NCBI RefSeq assembly: GCF_900021155.1
Contig: NZ_FCNT01000100.1
Coordinates: 38,312-102,311, forward strand
DNA: 64,000 bases
Direction of reading: 5' to 3'
DNA from: Alistipes sp. CHKCI003
GTDB lineage: Bacteria; Bacteroidota; Bacteroidia; Bacteroidales; Rikenellaceae
A program made the translations under genes and the position numbers. Below, one piece after another: positions 35,180 to 47,693 of the stretch (positions are counted from its first letter, which is position 1; every line of letters begins with the position of its first letter). The notes beneath the pieces were generated by a model. The model made no database searches and was not told where the DNA came from. It saw nothing but the letters and a program-made list of their open reading frames with translations.

Positions 35180-36142
35180 GCGCTGCGGGATCGCACCGCA
35201 TGCGAAGGGGCTGTCTGACAATATTTTCAACCCTTCGGGAATTGCCTGTTCGGGACCTCCTCCCGAATCGCGGTACGTGTTGAAACGGGACTGTCCGGCA
35301 AGAGCAGTACGGATAAAAAAGGGGCTGACTAACAAGTCCTCCCCCCCCTCCCTCAGAGAATTGCGTATTGGGAAAAGTTCCCGATGAGCAGTACGAATGA
35401 AAAAGGAGTTGTCTAACAAGTCTGATTTCAACGATTTCACCCCTGCCGGAATTCATTCCGGCAGGGGTGATTTCCGATTTTCGGGACTTGTTAGACAGCC
35501 CCTTTCCGATTGTCGTCTTCGGGTCGTCCGCCGCTCGTCCGTCCGATCGGGTCGGTTCGCCTGAGACAGCGGGAAGGAGCCGCATGCCGGCCTTGCCTTC
35601 CGGGCGTCAGTCTCGACAGGTTTGGGACGGACGCCGGTGCTGTACTCGGCGGGCGGAAACGGCCGGCTTTCCGCTTTCGTTTTCGCCTCGGTGCGAACCG
35701 GGGGGGGATCCCCGATCGGTCGAAAGCGTTTGCGGGTTGCGGCTCTTCCGAACCGTGCCGGCCGCTGTCTCTGACGCCGGAAGCTCGTCCTTCGGGGGGG
35801 GGCTGCCGCTCCCGCGGGACGAGGGCTGCTTTCAGGGGTTGAGGGACGAAATCCGAGGCGTTCGGAAAATCTTTTCGTTCCGTCTCGCTCGCTCCCTCTT
35901 CTCCGCCGTCCGATGCGGCGGACGCGCTTCGTCCGAGGGTTCGTTTCCGGTTCGGCCGCCGGTGCCGAACCGCACGGATAACTGATCCCGGAACAGCCGT
36001 GTGAAGAGACCGGCTTTCCCGCCTTCGTTTCCCGCCTTCGTTTTCCGTCTTCGGCCCGGATCCGGACGGCATTCGGGCCCTGCGGTTCGGACCGTTGTAA
36101 CGTTCGTCCGCGGATTGCCGCCATCCCTTCGGCTGCGCGGGA
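35180..36142. other. Repeat-rich intergenic region
   Basis: Nearly 1 kb between the V-ATPase operon and RNase R. The first 330 bp carry several pieces of the GTCTAACAAGTC repeat family (35205-35220, 35299-35339, 35385-35506), including a direct repeat GAGCAGTACGRATRAAAAAGG. The remainder is GC-rich, with open frames on both strands that overlap each other and show no recognisable protein. Confidence 0.6.
35400..35506. repeat. Palindromic repeat, copy A (about 107 bp)
   Basis: Left arm with GTCTAACAAGTC at 35411-35422 and CACCCCTGCCGG at 35438-35449; right arm with CCGGCAGGGGTG (35458-35469) and GACTTGTTAGAC (35485-35496). The centre is GGAATTCATTCC. It is nearly identical over its full length to the copy at 58529. 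The ends AAAAAGG and CCCCTTT make it a plausible bidirectional terminator. Confidence 0.85.
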
Positions 36143-38551
36143 CTACCGATTTTTGCCGCGCCCTCGGGCGGGGGCGGCCTCCTTTTCCCTGCTGACTTTT
36201 CCCGTCTTGGAGCCTGCTGCGGCTTCCGTGCTTTTCTTCACCGTTTTACGCTTTCCGTCGGCCGTTCGGCCGTTGGCTTTTTTCTCGCCTTTGCCCGTTT
36301 TTTTCGCCTTGGCGGCTGCGGCCGGTTTGCGGCTTTTTTGCTGCGAACGGGCGAGTTTCTCGGCGAGCGTCTCGGGACGCTCGTCCAGCAGCAGTTCGAA
36401 GTCGAGCTGCCGTTTCTGGAGGTCGGAGCGTTTCACGCGGATGCGCACGGGGTCGCCCAGCGTGAGCCGCATGCCGGTGCGGTGGCCGAAGATCTCGTAG
36501 CGTTGTTCGTCGAACTGGAAGAAGTCGCCTTCGATGTCGCGCAGGAACGACATGCCCTCGATGTGTGTCTCGTCCAGCTCGACGTAGACGCCCCACTCGG
36601 TGAGGCCCGAGATGCGTCCGTCGAATGCCTCGCCGATCCGCTCCTTCATGAATTCGACCATCTTGTATTTGATCGAGGCGCGCTCGGCCTCGGCGGCGAC
36701 GAGCTCGCGGTCGGAGGCATGGGCGCAGAGGTTTTCGAGCGTCTGCTTGTCGGCCGACTTCTGGCCGGCGAGGTAGCGGGCCAGAAGCCGGTGGACCATC
36801 ATGTCCGGATAGCGGCGGATGGGGGAGGTGAAGTGGGTGTAGCAGGGGAAGGCCAGCCCGTAGTGGCCGATGTTGTCCGTGGTGTAGAATGCCTTGGCCA
36901 TCGAGCGCACGGCGAGCGTCGAGACGACGTTCTCCTGCGGGGTGCCTTTCACTTCGGCCAGCAGCTTGTTCAGCTCCTTGGCCACGGCGCGTCCCTTCGA
37001 TGCCTTGAAGATGTGGCCGAAGCGCAGGATGAAGGTCCGGAAGCGGTCGAGCTTCTCCTCGCTCGGGGCGTCGTGCACGCGGTAGACCATCGTGCGGGGC
37101 ACCGAACGTCCCTTGTCGCTCTTGCGGTGGGCGCAGAATTCGGCCACGCGGCGGTTGGCCAGCAGCATGAACTCTTCGATCATCATGTTGGCCTCCTTCT
37201 GCTCCTTGAAGTAGACGCCCAGCGGCTTGCCCTTTTCGTCGAGGATGAATTTGGCCTCCTCGCGGTCGAACGCGATCGCTCCGTTGCGGAAGCGCCGGCG
37301 GCGCATGGCCTGTGCCAGCCGGTTGAGGGTCGCGATCTCCTCGGCGTAGTCGCCCTTGCCGGTTTCGATCACCTCCTGCGCTTCGGCATAGGTGAAGCGC
37401 CGGTCGGAGTAGATCACCGTGCGGCCGAACCACTCGTCGAGAATTTCGAGCTCCTCGTCGAGGGTGAAGACCGCCGAGAAGCAGAGGCTTTCCTCGTGGG
37501 GCCGCAGCGAGCAAAGCTCGTTCGAGAGCCGTTCGGGCAGCATCGGGACGGTGCGGTCCACGAGGTAGACCGACGTGCCGCGCTCTTCGGCTTCGGTGTC
37601 GATCGCCGAGCGGGGGCGCACGTAGTGCGTAACGTCGGCGATGTGGACGCCGATCTCCCAGACGCCGTCTCTCAGCCGGCGCACCGACAGGGCGTCGTCG
37701 AAGTCCTTCGCATCCGCCGGGTCCACCGTGAAGGTCGTGATGGCGCGGAAGTCGCGCCGTTCGGCGTAGTCCCGCTCCGTGATGCGGCCGTCGATCGCGG
37801 CGGCGGCCTGCTCCACTTCGGGCTCGAAGCGGTAGGGAAGGTCGTATTCGGCCAGTATCGAGTGCATCTCCGTGTCGTTCTCGCCCGCCGTGCCGAGGAT
37901 TTCGATCAGCTCGCCCGTCGGGCTTTTGCTGCCCGCAGCCCAATCCGCGATGCGTATGGCGACCTTCTGGCCGTCCTGCACGTCGGGGTTCTCCCGCTTG
38001 GAGAGGTAGACGTCCATCGGCATCTTGCGCGAGTCGCACCGCACGAAGATCTGATGCTCGCCCACCTCGGCCACGCCCACATAGGGTCGGCGGCTGCGTT
38101 CGACGATGCGGACGATCTCCCCTTCGGGCGAGCCGCCCCGTCCCGTGCGGGTGATGACCACCTCCACCGTGTCGCCGTTGAGGGCGTGGATCGAATCGCG
38201 CTGGTTGACGAAGACGTCCTCCTCCAGCTCCGCCACCCGCACGTAGATCGATCCGCTCGGAGCCATGTCGGCCGTGCCCGTGTAGCGGGGAAGGTGCCGC
38301 GCCGAGAGGCGGAACTTCTCGCGCCCCGCCGCTTCGGCGATCCCCTCCGAGAGCAGTTCTTCGACGATCCGGCCCGTTTCGCGGCGCCCCTCCTTGGTGG
38401 CGCCGCCCGAGGCCGAGGCGAGGTGCTTGAGCGAGAACTTGCTGTCGGGGAACTCGCGGAAGAGTTTTATGATTCGGGTTTTGCGGTCGATCTGGCGCTC
38501 CTTTTCCGAAGCGTCCGGCCGTTTGGGTTTCGTGTCGTTTTTTCGTGTCAT
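36143..38551 (-). CDS. rnr: Ribonuclease R
   Basis: A 3'-5' exoribonuclease of 802 residues. In order it has an N-terminal helix-turn-helix-like segment, two cold-shock domains (about residues 80-240), the RNB catalytic domain (about 255-590) with DPADAKDFDDALSV supplying the metal-binding Asp residues, an S1 domain (about 635-720) and a long Lys/Ala-rich basic tail. The tail is typical of RNase R and aids structured RNA. ATG 38551 (MTRKNDTKPKR) is chosen; the frame is open upstream through the amidohydrolase gene, but that is a shadow. It overlaps the amidohydrolase stop by 4 bp. Confidence 0.93.
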   Translation of the reverse strand: MTRKNDTKPKRPDASEKERQIDRKTRIIKLFREFPDSKFSLKHLASASGGATKEGRRETGRIVEELLSEGIAEAAGREKFRLSARHLPRYTGTADMAPSGSIYVRVAELEEDVFVNQRDSIHALNGDTVEVVITRTGRGGSPEGEIVRIVERSRRPYVGVAEVGEHQIFVRCDSRKMPMDVYLSKRENPDVQDGQKVAIRIADWAAGSKSPTGELIEILGTAGENDTEMHSILAEYDLPYRFEPEVEQAAAAIDGRITERDYAERRDFRAITTFTVDPADAKDFDDALSVRRLRDGVWEIGVHIADVTHYVRPRSAIDTEAEERGTSVYLVDRTVPMLPERLSNELCSLRPHEESLCFSAVFTLDEELEILDEWFGRTVIYSDRRFTYAEAQEVIETGKGDYAEEIATLNRLAQAMRRRRFRNGAIAFDREEAKFILDEKGKPLGVYFKEQKEANMMIEEFMLLANRRVAEFCAHRKSDKGRSVPRTMVYRVHDAPSEEKLDRFRTFILRFGHIFKASKGRAVAKELNKLLAEVKGTPQENVVSTLAVRSMAKAFYTTDNIGHYGLAFPCYTHFTSPIRRYPDMMVHRLLARYLAGQKSADKQTLENLCAHASDRELVAAEAERASIKYKMVEFMKERIGEAFDGRISGLTEWGVYVELDETHIEGMSFLRDIEGDFFQFDEQRYEIFGHRTGMRLTLGDPVRIRVKRSDLQKRQLDFELLLDERPETLAEKLARSQQKSRKPAAAAKAKKTGKGEKKANGRTADGKRKTVKKSTEAAAGSKTGKVSREKEAAPARGRGKNR

Positions 38552-39657
38552 GATTTTGAAATTTGCAGGGCGAGGTCCGTCATGAACCCGATGCCCTTGT
38601 CGATAGCCCCCTCGTCGGGGTTGAATAGTGCCGTGTGGGTGCGGCCGGCCGCTGCGCCCACGCCCAGCCGATAGAAGAGCGCCGGATAGCGCGTGGTGTA
38701 GTAGCCGAAATCCTCCGCCGTGGTGCGCAGCGGGAGCATTTCGACGCGGAATCCCGCCGAGCGGGCCAGTGCGGCGGCCAGTGCGGTGAGCGCGGGATCG
38801 TTCACGACGCAGGGATAGCCGCGGCTGATCTCCGTGTCGGTGGCCGTGCCGTGGCGGCTGTCCGTGCCGCGTGCGAGTTCTCCGATGCGTTTCTCGGCGG
38901 CTGCGCGCTCCGCGTCGCCGAAGACGCGGAGCGTGCCCTCCATGCGCACCTCGTCCGGAATGACGTTCGTGGCGCCCGCGGCTTCGATCCGCCCGATCGA
39001 GAGCACGCATTCGGGCGTGTTGAGCGCCAGCAGCGCCGTAACGAGCTCCGCCGCCGCCGCCACGGGGTCCGTGAGTTGTCCGCGCAGAGCTCCGTGGCCT
39101 CCGCGGCCGCGGACCGTGAAACGCAGTTCGTCGTTCGCGGCCATGTATTTGCCCGCGCGGAAGCCGAGCGTGCCGACCTCCAGCGCCGGTTCGACGTGTT
39201 CGCCGACGACGGCCCGCACGTCGTAGCCCGCGAAAGGTTCCTCGGCCAGCACGAGCGACGCGCCGCCCGGGTTGCACTCCTCGCCGGGCTGGAAGAGCCC
39301 GAAGATCGTCCCCTCGAAGTCGCGGCGCGCCGCCAGCCTCACGAGCGTGCCGTAGAGCACGGCGGCATGCACGTCGTGGCCGCAGGCGTGCATCGCCCCC
39401 TCGCGTTCCGAGCGCCACGGCACGTCGGCCCGCTCGCGGATGGGCAGGGCGTCGATGTCGGCGCGCAGTACGACGGCGCGCCGCGGATCGCCCCGGCCTT
39501 CGAGCGCGGCCAGCACGCCCGTGCGGGCGATGCGGCGGCAGGGGATGCCCGCTTCGGCGAGCTGCCGTTCGATGAAGGCTGCGGTTTCGTGCTCCTCGAA
39601 CGAGAGTTCGGGGCGGCGGTGCAGGCGGCGGCGGAATTCGAGCGGTGTCATCGGCAT
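38548..39657 (-). CDS. M20-family amidohydrolase (N-acyl-amino-acid type)
   Basis: A 369-residue metallo-amidohydrolase of the M20D/AbgB-type group. It has the start LHRRPELSFEEHETAAFI, the metal sites GHDVHAA (about residues 95-101) and FQPGEECNPGGA (about 120-131), and the dimerisation domain in between (VRGRGGHGALRGQ). C-terminal EDFGYYTTRYPALFYRLG is characteristic. It likely removes acyl groups from amino acids or small peptides; the substrate is unknown. It is coupled to RNase R by an ATGA overlap. Confidence 0.88.
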   Translation of the reverse strand: MPMTPLEFRRRLHRRPELSFEEHETAAFIERQLAEAGIPCRRIARTGVLAALEGRGDPRRAVVLRADIDALPIRERADVPWRSEREGAMHACGHDVHAAVLYGTLVRLAARRDFEGTIFGLFQPGEECNPGGASLVLAEEPFAGYDVRAVVGEHVEPALEVGTLGFRAGKYMAANDELRFTVRGRGGHGALRGQLTDPVAAAAELVTALLALNTPECVLSIGRIEAAGATNVIPDEVRMEGTLRVFGDAERAAAEKRIGELARGTDSRHGTATDTEISRGYPCVVNDPALTALAAALARSAGFRVEMLPLRTTAEDFGYYTTRYPALFYRLGVGAAAGRTHTALFNPDEGAIDKGIGFMTDLALQISKS

Positions 39658-39828
39658 ACGGATCTTGTAACGGGGTTTGCGGCGCTCCGTCCGGGCCGCG
39701 CGGCGGGGATGCCGTTCGTCGGGGCGGACCCTGCATGCGGAATGCCGTGTCTGCTTCCGTGTGCGTCTGCCGTGTGCGGACGGCCTGCGGCGGGAGCGAA
39801 GGGGAGGATGTGTGCGGTTTTCATGGGT

Positions 39829-40785
39829 TCAGAATACGGTTTGTGCGATGCGGCGGATGTTGTCCGTGCGTCCCATCGTGTAGAAATGGATCACCGGCAC
39901 GCCGGCCGCCTTGAGCTCGCGAGCCTGAGCCGCGGCCCATTCGATGCCCACTTCGCGCACGCCTGCGGGATGCGCCTCCGCTTCGCGGCGCAGCGCATCG
40001 GGGATCGAGACGCCGAATACGTCGGGCAGGACCGTGAGGTGCCGAAGGGTCGAGAGGGGCTTGAGCCCCGGGATGATCGGCACCGTGATGCCCGCTTCGC
40101 GGCAGCGGCGCACGAAGTCGAAGAACCGGCCGTTGTCGAAGCACATCTGCGTTACGACGTACTCCGCGCCGGCCTCCACCTTCTCGCGGAGCCGCATGAG
40201 ATCCGCGGCGGCGTCGGGCGATTCGAAGTGGGCTTCGGGGTAGCCCGCCACGCCGATCGAGAACTTCGAGTGGTGGCACGCCTCCGCTTCGCCGTCGACG
40301 AATTCGCCGCGGTTCATGGCCGCGATCTGCCGCACGAGATCCGCGGCGTGGGCGTGGCCCTGCGGGTGGGGCGTGAAGCGCTCCTCGTTCTTCGATTTGT
40401 CGCCGCGCAGGGCCAGCACGTTGTGCAGCCCGAGGAAGTCCATGTCGATCAGGGCGTCCTCGATGTCGTAACGCGACAGGCCGCCGCAGATGAGGTGCGG
40501 CACCGTCTCGACGCCGTATTTGCGGCGGATGGCGGCCGAGATGCCCACCGTGCCGGGGCGGCGGCGCACCACGTGGCGTTCGACGCTGCCGTCGGGGCGC
40601 ACCGTCTGCTTGATTCCCTCGCGGTGGAACGTAACGTTGATGTAGGCGGGATCGAACTCCGCGAGGGGGTCGATGGCGTCGTACACGCCGTGCTTGCCCT
40701 CGCCCTTGAGGGGCGGGAGCAGCTCGAAGGCGAAGCGCGTGCGGCCCTCGGCGAGTGCGTCGTGGATGATTTTTACGACATTCAT
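39829..40785 (-). CDS. metF: Methylenetetrahydrofolate reductase
   Basis: A 318-residue flavoprotein that reduces 5,10-methylene-THF to 5-methyl-THF, the methyl donor for MetH. Motifs include FELLPPLKGEG near the start (Glu of the active site), NVTFHREG, GGLSRYDIEDALIDMDFLGLHNVLALRGD (the family's folate/flavin loop) and VTQMCFDNGRFFDFVRRCREAGI. It lies 102 bp downstream of metH on the same strand, so the two may be co-transcribed. Confidence 0.94.
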   Translation of the reverse strand: MNVVKIIHDALAEGRTRFAFELLPPLKGEGKHGVYDAIDPLAEFDPAYINVTFHREGIKQTVRPDGSVERHVVRRRPGTVGISAAIRRKYGVETVPHLICGGLSRYDIEDALIDMDFLGLHNVLALRGDKSKNEERFTPHPQGHAHAADLVRQIAAMNRGEFVDGEAEACHHSKFSIGVAGYPEAHFESPDAAADLMRLREKVEAGAEYVVTQMCFDNGRFFDFVRRCREAGITVPIIPGLKPLSTLRHLTVLPDVFGVSIPDALRREAEAHPAGVREVGIEWAAAQARELKAAGVPVIHFYTMGRTDNIRRIAQTVF

Positions 40786-40887
40786 GGCTTTCGTATCCGG
40801 TCTGCCCGTTCGGTTTTCTGTTCGTTTTTTGCGGCCCGGAGCGCCGGCATCCCGTTCCGGCGGATGATCCGGCGGCCTTCGGCCGCG

Positions 40888-44511
<3,624 letters not shown>

Positions 44512-44515
44512 CGGT

Positions 44516-45325
44516 CTACTGTTTCACGATCTCGATTTCGAAAAGTTTGTTCCATCGTTTGCCCGTTACGAAGATGCGGCCCGTCGCCTCGTCGTAGGCG
44601 ATGCCGTTCAGCACGTCGGTCCGGGGGGTGCGGTCCGCGTCGGGCAGCAGTCCCGTGAGGTCGACGACCCCTTCGACGACGCCCGTCGCAGGGTCGATCA
44701 CCGCGATCTGGTCCGTGGTGTAGACGTTGGCCCAGATCCGGCCGTCGATCCATTCCAGTTCGTTGAGCAGCTCCACCGCCTGTCCTTCGTAGGTTACGGG
44801 AATGTCCCGTTCGCGCCGGAACGTGGCGGGGTCCACGACGCGGATGGTCGACGTGCCGTCGCTCATGTAGAGTTTCGTGCCGTCCGTGGTGAGGCCCCAG
44901 CCTTCGCCCGTGTAGCGGAAGTCGGCCACCTTTTCGAAGCTGCGGCGGTCGTAGACGTGCACGGTGTTGCTGGTCCATGTGAGCTGGTAGATGCGGTCGC
45001 CCAGCAGGGTGATTCCCTCGCCGAACTCCGTGCGCGGAAGGCGGACCTTCACATCGGCCCTGCCCGTCGCGAGGTCGAGCCGCTGGAGCACCGAACGGCC
45101 GTATTCGCCCGTACCCTCCCACAGCTCGCCGTCGGCGAACTGTAGACCCTGCGTATAGCTGGTCGTGAGGTGGGGGTAGACGTTGCGTACGACATAGGTG
45201 TAACGCTCGGCAGACGCGGATTGCCGGGCGGAGGCCGCCGCTGCGCTCTCTTGCGTCCGGGCGGTGCGGGGTCCGCACGATGCGGAAAGCAGGGCTGCGA
45301 GCAGAAGGGTGGTAACGATTCTCAT
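44516..45325 (-). CDS. Glutaminyl-peptide cyclotransferase (glutamine cyclotransferase)
   Basis: A 269-residue beta-propeller enzyme of the plant/bacterial glutamine cyclotransferase family, which converts N-terminal Gln to pyroglutamate. It has a lipobox LSASC near residues 13-17, so it is probably a lipoprotein in the periplasm. Family sequence includes YTQGLQFADGELWEGTGEYGRS, GEGWGLTTDGTKLYMSDG and LNELEWIDGRIWANVYTTDQIAVIDP. ATG 45325 precedes the signal sequence directly. It is followed by metH after 4 bp, an unusual pairing probably due only to shared transcription. Confidence 0.9.
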   Translation of the reverse strand: MRIVTTLLLAALLSASCGPRTARTQESAAAASARQSASAERYTYVVRNVYPHLTTSYTQGLQFADGELWEGTGEYGRSVLQRLDLATGRADVKVRLPRTEFGEGITLLGDRIYQLTWTSNTVHVYDRRSFEKVADFRYTGEGWGLTTDGTKLYMSDGTSTIRVVDPATFRRERDIPVTYEGQAVELLNELEWIDGRIWANVYTTDQIAVIDPATGVVEGVVDLTGLLPDADRTPRTDVLNGIAYDEATGRIFVTGKRWNKLFEIEIVKQ

Positions 45326-45344
45326 TTTTCGAAAGGCATATAAT

Positions 45345-45655
45345 CGCACAAAGATACGAATAAGTCGGGCGCAAAAGCAAATAAATTTGATTTTGCCGGT
45401 CGGGAGTATCTAAGACGGAGCCAAAGATACGAAAAGTCGGGTACAAAAGCCAATTCCGTTCGTTTTCTACCCGCCAGTGTCCGAAATGCAGTCAGGGGTG
45501 GGAATGAGGCGGGCAAAAGCGAATTTATTCGGTCGTGCCGGACGGGAGCCTCCGAAGACGCGGCCGGTACGAAGAGCCGGGCGTGCGGGCGGGGCCGTTC
45601 GTTTTTCGCCGGGGTATCTTGGACGAAGCCTAAGACGGGAGGACCTCGTCGGATT
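45345..45655. repeat. Degenerate tandem repeats carrying promoter elements
   Basis: Around four imperfect units of roughly 65-80 bp share AAGATACGAA, AAGTCGGG, CAAAAGC and AATTT-type blocks. They begin at about 45350, 45423, 45504 and 45570 and become more GC-rich to the right. The first carries a complete promoter for the leftward gene and the second another CAAAGATA box (45422-45429). Confidence 0.55.
45349..45381 (-). promoter_or_regulatory. Promoter of cyclotransferase-metH-metF unit
   Basis: On the minus strand, TTTG (complement of 45378-45381), a 21-base spacer, then TATCTTTG (complement of 45349-45356) match the Bacteroidota consensus exactly. The box lies 24 bp before the start codon. 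It is embedded in the tandem degenerate repeats. Confidence 0.7.
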
Positions 45656-46087
45656 GGGCGGCGGGACGGAGCGGAGAATAACAGGCGGATGCCTGCGATT
45701 CGGCGTCGTTCGGACCATCCGCCGGCCGTGCTGGACGGCCGTAGTGGCGTTCGCAGATCTCCTCCCCACGTGCGGCGGGGCCCTCCCTCCTTCCCTCTTG
45801 TGCGGCGAAGAGAGCGGCGGGCGGCTCTGCGCCCGTGTCGCGGGCGGAGGTTCGGTATCTTTCGGTGGCCGACGGCGCGGCAATCCCGGAAGGCCTTTGA
45901 CGGTGCGACGCGGGGTGGCAGCCTGCAATGCAGGCTCCGAAAGGGCGGCGCGTACCGCCGGAGGCTGCGGCCCGCACGGCGCGGCGCGGCCGATTCGGGG
46001 CCCCGGGCGTTGCAGCGCGGCATCGGGCCGTTGGCCGGGCCGGCGCGCGGCATGCGCCACGAGGCCGCCCGGCCGTTTGCCGGGGCG
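45656..46087. other. Intergenic GC-rich region without a supported gene
   Basis: This stretch has open frames on both strands but none with recognisable protein sequence; they are arginine/proline-rich in every frame, as expected from GC-rich non-coding DNA. No tRNA, terminator or strong hairpin was recognised. Confidence 0.45.
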
Positions 46088-46119
46088 TTTGTTTTTGTGA
46101 ATCGCATGTGTTATCTTTG
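46088..46119 (+). promoter_or_regulatory. Promoter of secreted peptidase gene
   Basis: TTTG (46088-46091), a 20-base spacer and TATCTTTG (46112-46119) match the Bacteroidota consensus. The start codon follows at 46144. Confidence 0.75.
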
Positions 46120-46143
46120 TCTTCCGAAACGAATAACCCGACT

Positions 46144-47442
46144 ATGTTGAAACGACTGACACTTCTGTGCCTCGCGCTGCTGGCGTCGATGGCCGTCGCC
46201 GCCGGAACGCCCGACGGCGACATCGAGAAACGGATCGCCGCGCTTGACGGCGTGTGCGAAATCAAGTCCATGCCCGCGGGCGAGTTCGCCGGAAAATACG
46301 AGGTGATGCTCACCCAGCCCGTCGACTGGCGCCGCCCCGAGCGGGGGACCTTCCGCCAGCGCGTCGTGGTGATGCACGTGGGCTGGGATCGCCCCACGCT
46401 CCTCATCACGCAGGGCTACGACGCCAACCTCGCGCTGAAGGAGACCTACCGCGACGAACTTTCGAAATTCTTCGACGCGAACATCGTCTTCGTCGAACAC
46501 CGCTATTTCGACCGTTCGACGCCCGAGTCGCACGACTGGCGGTATCTGACCGCCGAAAATTCGGCCTACGACCTGCACCGCATCGCGGAGACGTTCCGCA
46601 CGGTCTATCCCAACAAGTGGATCGCCTCGGGCATCAGCAAGGGCGGCACCACGACGATGCTCTACGCCGCCTATTTCCCGGAGGATATGGACATGTACGT
46701 ACCCTATGTGGGACCGCTCTGCAAAGCCCGCGAGGACAAGCGTTTCGCACCCTTTCTGGCCGGGGTGTCGACCCCCGAAAACCGTGCCGCCGTCGAAGCG
46801 TTCCAGACCGAAGCGTTCCGCCGCAAGGAGCGGCTGATGCCCGCGTTCCGTGCCTTCTGCGAAGAGAAGGGATATGAGTTCCGCCTGCCCGTGGAGGAGA
46901 TTTTCGACTATTGCGTGCTCGAATACGCCTTCTCGTTCTGGCAGTGGGGGAGGCCCGTCGAGGAGATTCCCTCCGCCGAAGCCTCCGACAAGGAGCTGCT
47001 CGACTATCTGCTCGCCTCCGTGGGGCCCGAGTATTTCACGGCCGAGAACCCCACCACGCCCTTCTTCGTGCAGGCCGCACGGGAGCTGGGCTACTATCCC
47101 TATGACATCGAACCGTTCCGCGAGTACGTCTCGGTGCGTACCGCGAAGGATTATCTGCGGCGCATCTTCCTGCCCGAAGAGCTGCGGCGTGCGAAATTCT
47201 CGAAGAAGCTCTACCGCAAGGTGGCCCGATACCTCGAAAAGAACGATCCGCGCATGATCTTCGTCTACGGCGGCGACGATCCGTGGACGGCGCCCGGGGC
47301 GGCGTGGACCGTAACGCCCGACAAACGCAACATGCGCGTCTTCGTCCAGCCCGGCGGCAGCCACCGCACGCGCATCTCCACGCTGCCCGACTCCATGCGC
47401 CGCGAAGCCATCGCCACGCTGCAGGGCTGGCTGGCGGAGTAG
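46144..47442 (+). CDS. Secreted serine peptidase, S28/S37-like
   Basis: A 432-residue alpha/beta-hydrolase peptidase with a signal peptide ending near AVAAG (residue 21). The nucleophile elbow is SGISKGG with S165; YGGDDPWTA supplies a likely catalytic Asp and GGSHRTRI a likely His. LTQPVDWRRPERGTFRQRV and VEHRYFDRSTPE are typical of S28/S37 tripeptidyl-aminopeptidase-like proteins of Bacteroidota. It probably cleaves peptides after proline in the periplasm, though specificity is inferred. It has its own promoter. Confidence 0.85.
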   Translation: MLKRLTLLCLALLASMAVAAGTPDGDIEKRIAALDGVCEIKSMPAGEFAGKYEVMLTQPVDWRRPERGTFRQRVVVMHVGWDRPTLLITQGYDANLALKETYRDELSKFFDANIVFVEHRYFDRSTPESHDWRYLTAENSAYDLHRIAETFRTVYPNKWIASGISKGGTTTMLYAAYFPEDMDMYVPYVGPLCKAREDKRFAPFLAGVSTPENRAAVEAFQTEAFRRKERLMPAFRAFCEEKGYEFRLPVEEIFDYCVLEYAFSFWQWGRPVEEIPSAEASDKELLDYLLASVGPEYFTAENPTTPFFVQAARELGYYPYDIEPFREYVSVRTAKDYLRRIFLPEELRRAKFSKKLYRKVARYLEKNDPRMIFVYGGDDPWTAPGAAWTVTPDKRNMRVFVQPGGSHRTRISTLPDSMRREAIATLQGWLAE

Positions 47443-47526
47443 CGGGACAGGGGCGGCGGCGCCCGCCGGCGAGACGCCGCGCGACACCGGTCGCGCCGTG
47501 CTTCGGCCGCAGCGCCGGAGGATTCG

Positions 47527-47539
47527 CCCCCCCCCCCCC
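47527..47539. repeat. Run of 13 C
   Basis: A homopolymer of 13 cytosines in the gap between the peptidase gene and tig. It is outside any gene and about 100 bp upstream of the tig promoter. Confidence 0.85.
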
Positions 47540-47614
47540 GCGGCGGTCTGCGGAAAATCCCGCGGGGCGGGGCGTGCATGCGCCGGGACGGCGAAAAAAA
47601 TTACGGCGGTCAAG

Positions 47615-47646
47615 TTTCATTCTTCATGAAATATGTCGTATCTTTG
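47615..47646 (+). promoter_or_regulatory. Promoter of tig
   Basis: TTTC (47615-47618, one mismatch to TTTG), a 20-base spacer and TATCTTTG (47639-47646). The start codon is at 47694, giving a leader of about 40 nt. Confidence 0.7.
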
Positions 47647-47693
47647 CAGGCCGATTCCGGAAGTGAAACAACAAAATATAGAACCCATTCAGT

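Noticed and set aside
35453..36124. Open frames of 150-220 codons on both strands in the gap before RNase R
   Set aside because: They overlap each other, are Arg/Pro-rich and start within a repeat; no start signals or domains.
44512..44515. Search for a cobalamin riboswitch before metH
   Set aside because: Only 4 bp separate metH from the preceding gene, and no B12-box-like sequence was recognised upstream of that gene.
45345..45655. Possible CRISPR array
   Set aside because: Units are degenerate along their whole length, with no identical repeats separated by unique spacers and no cas genes nearby.
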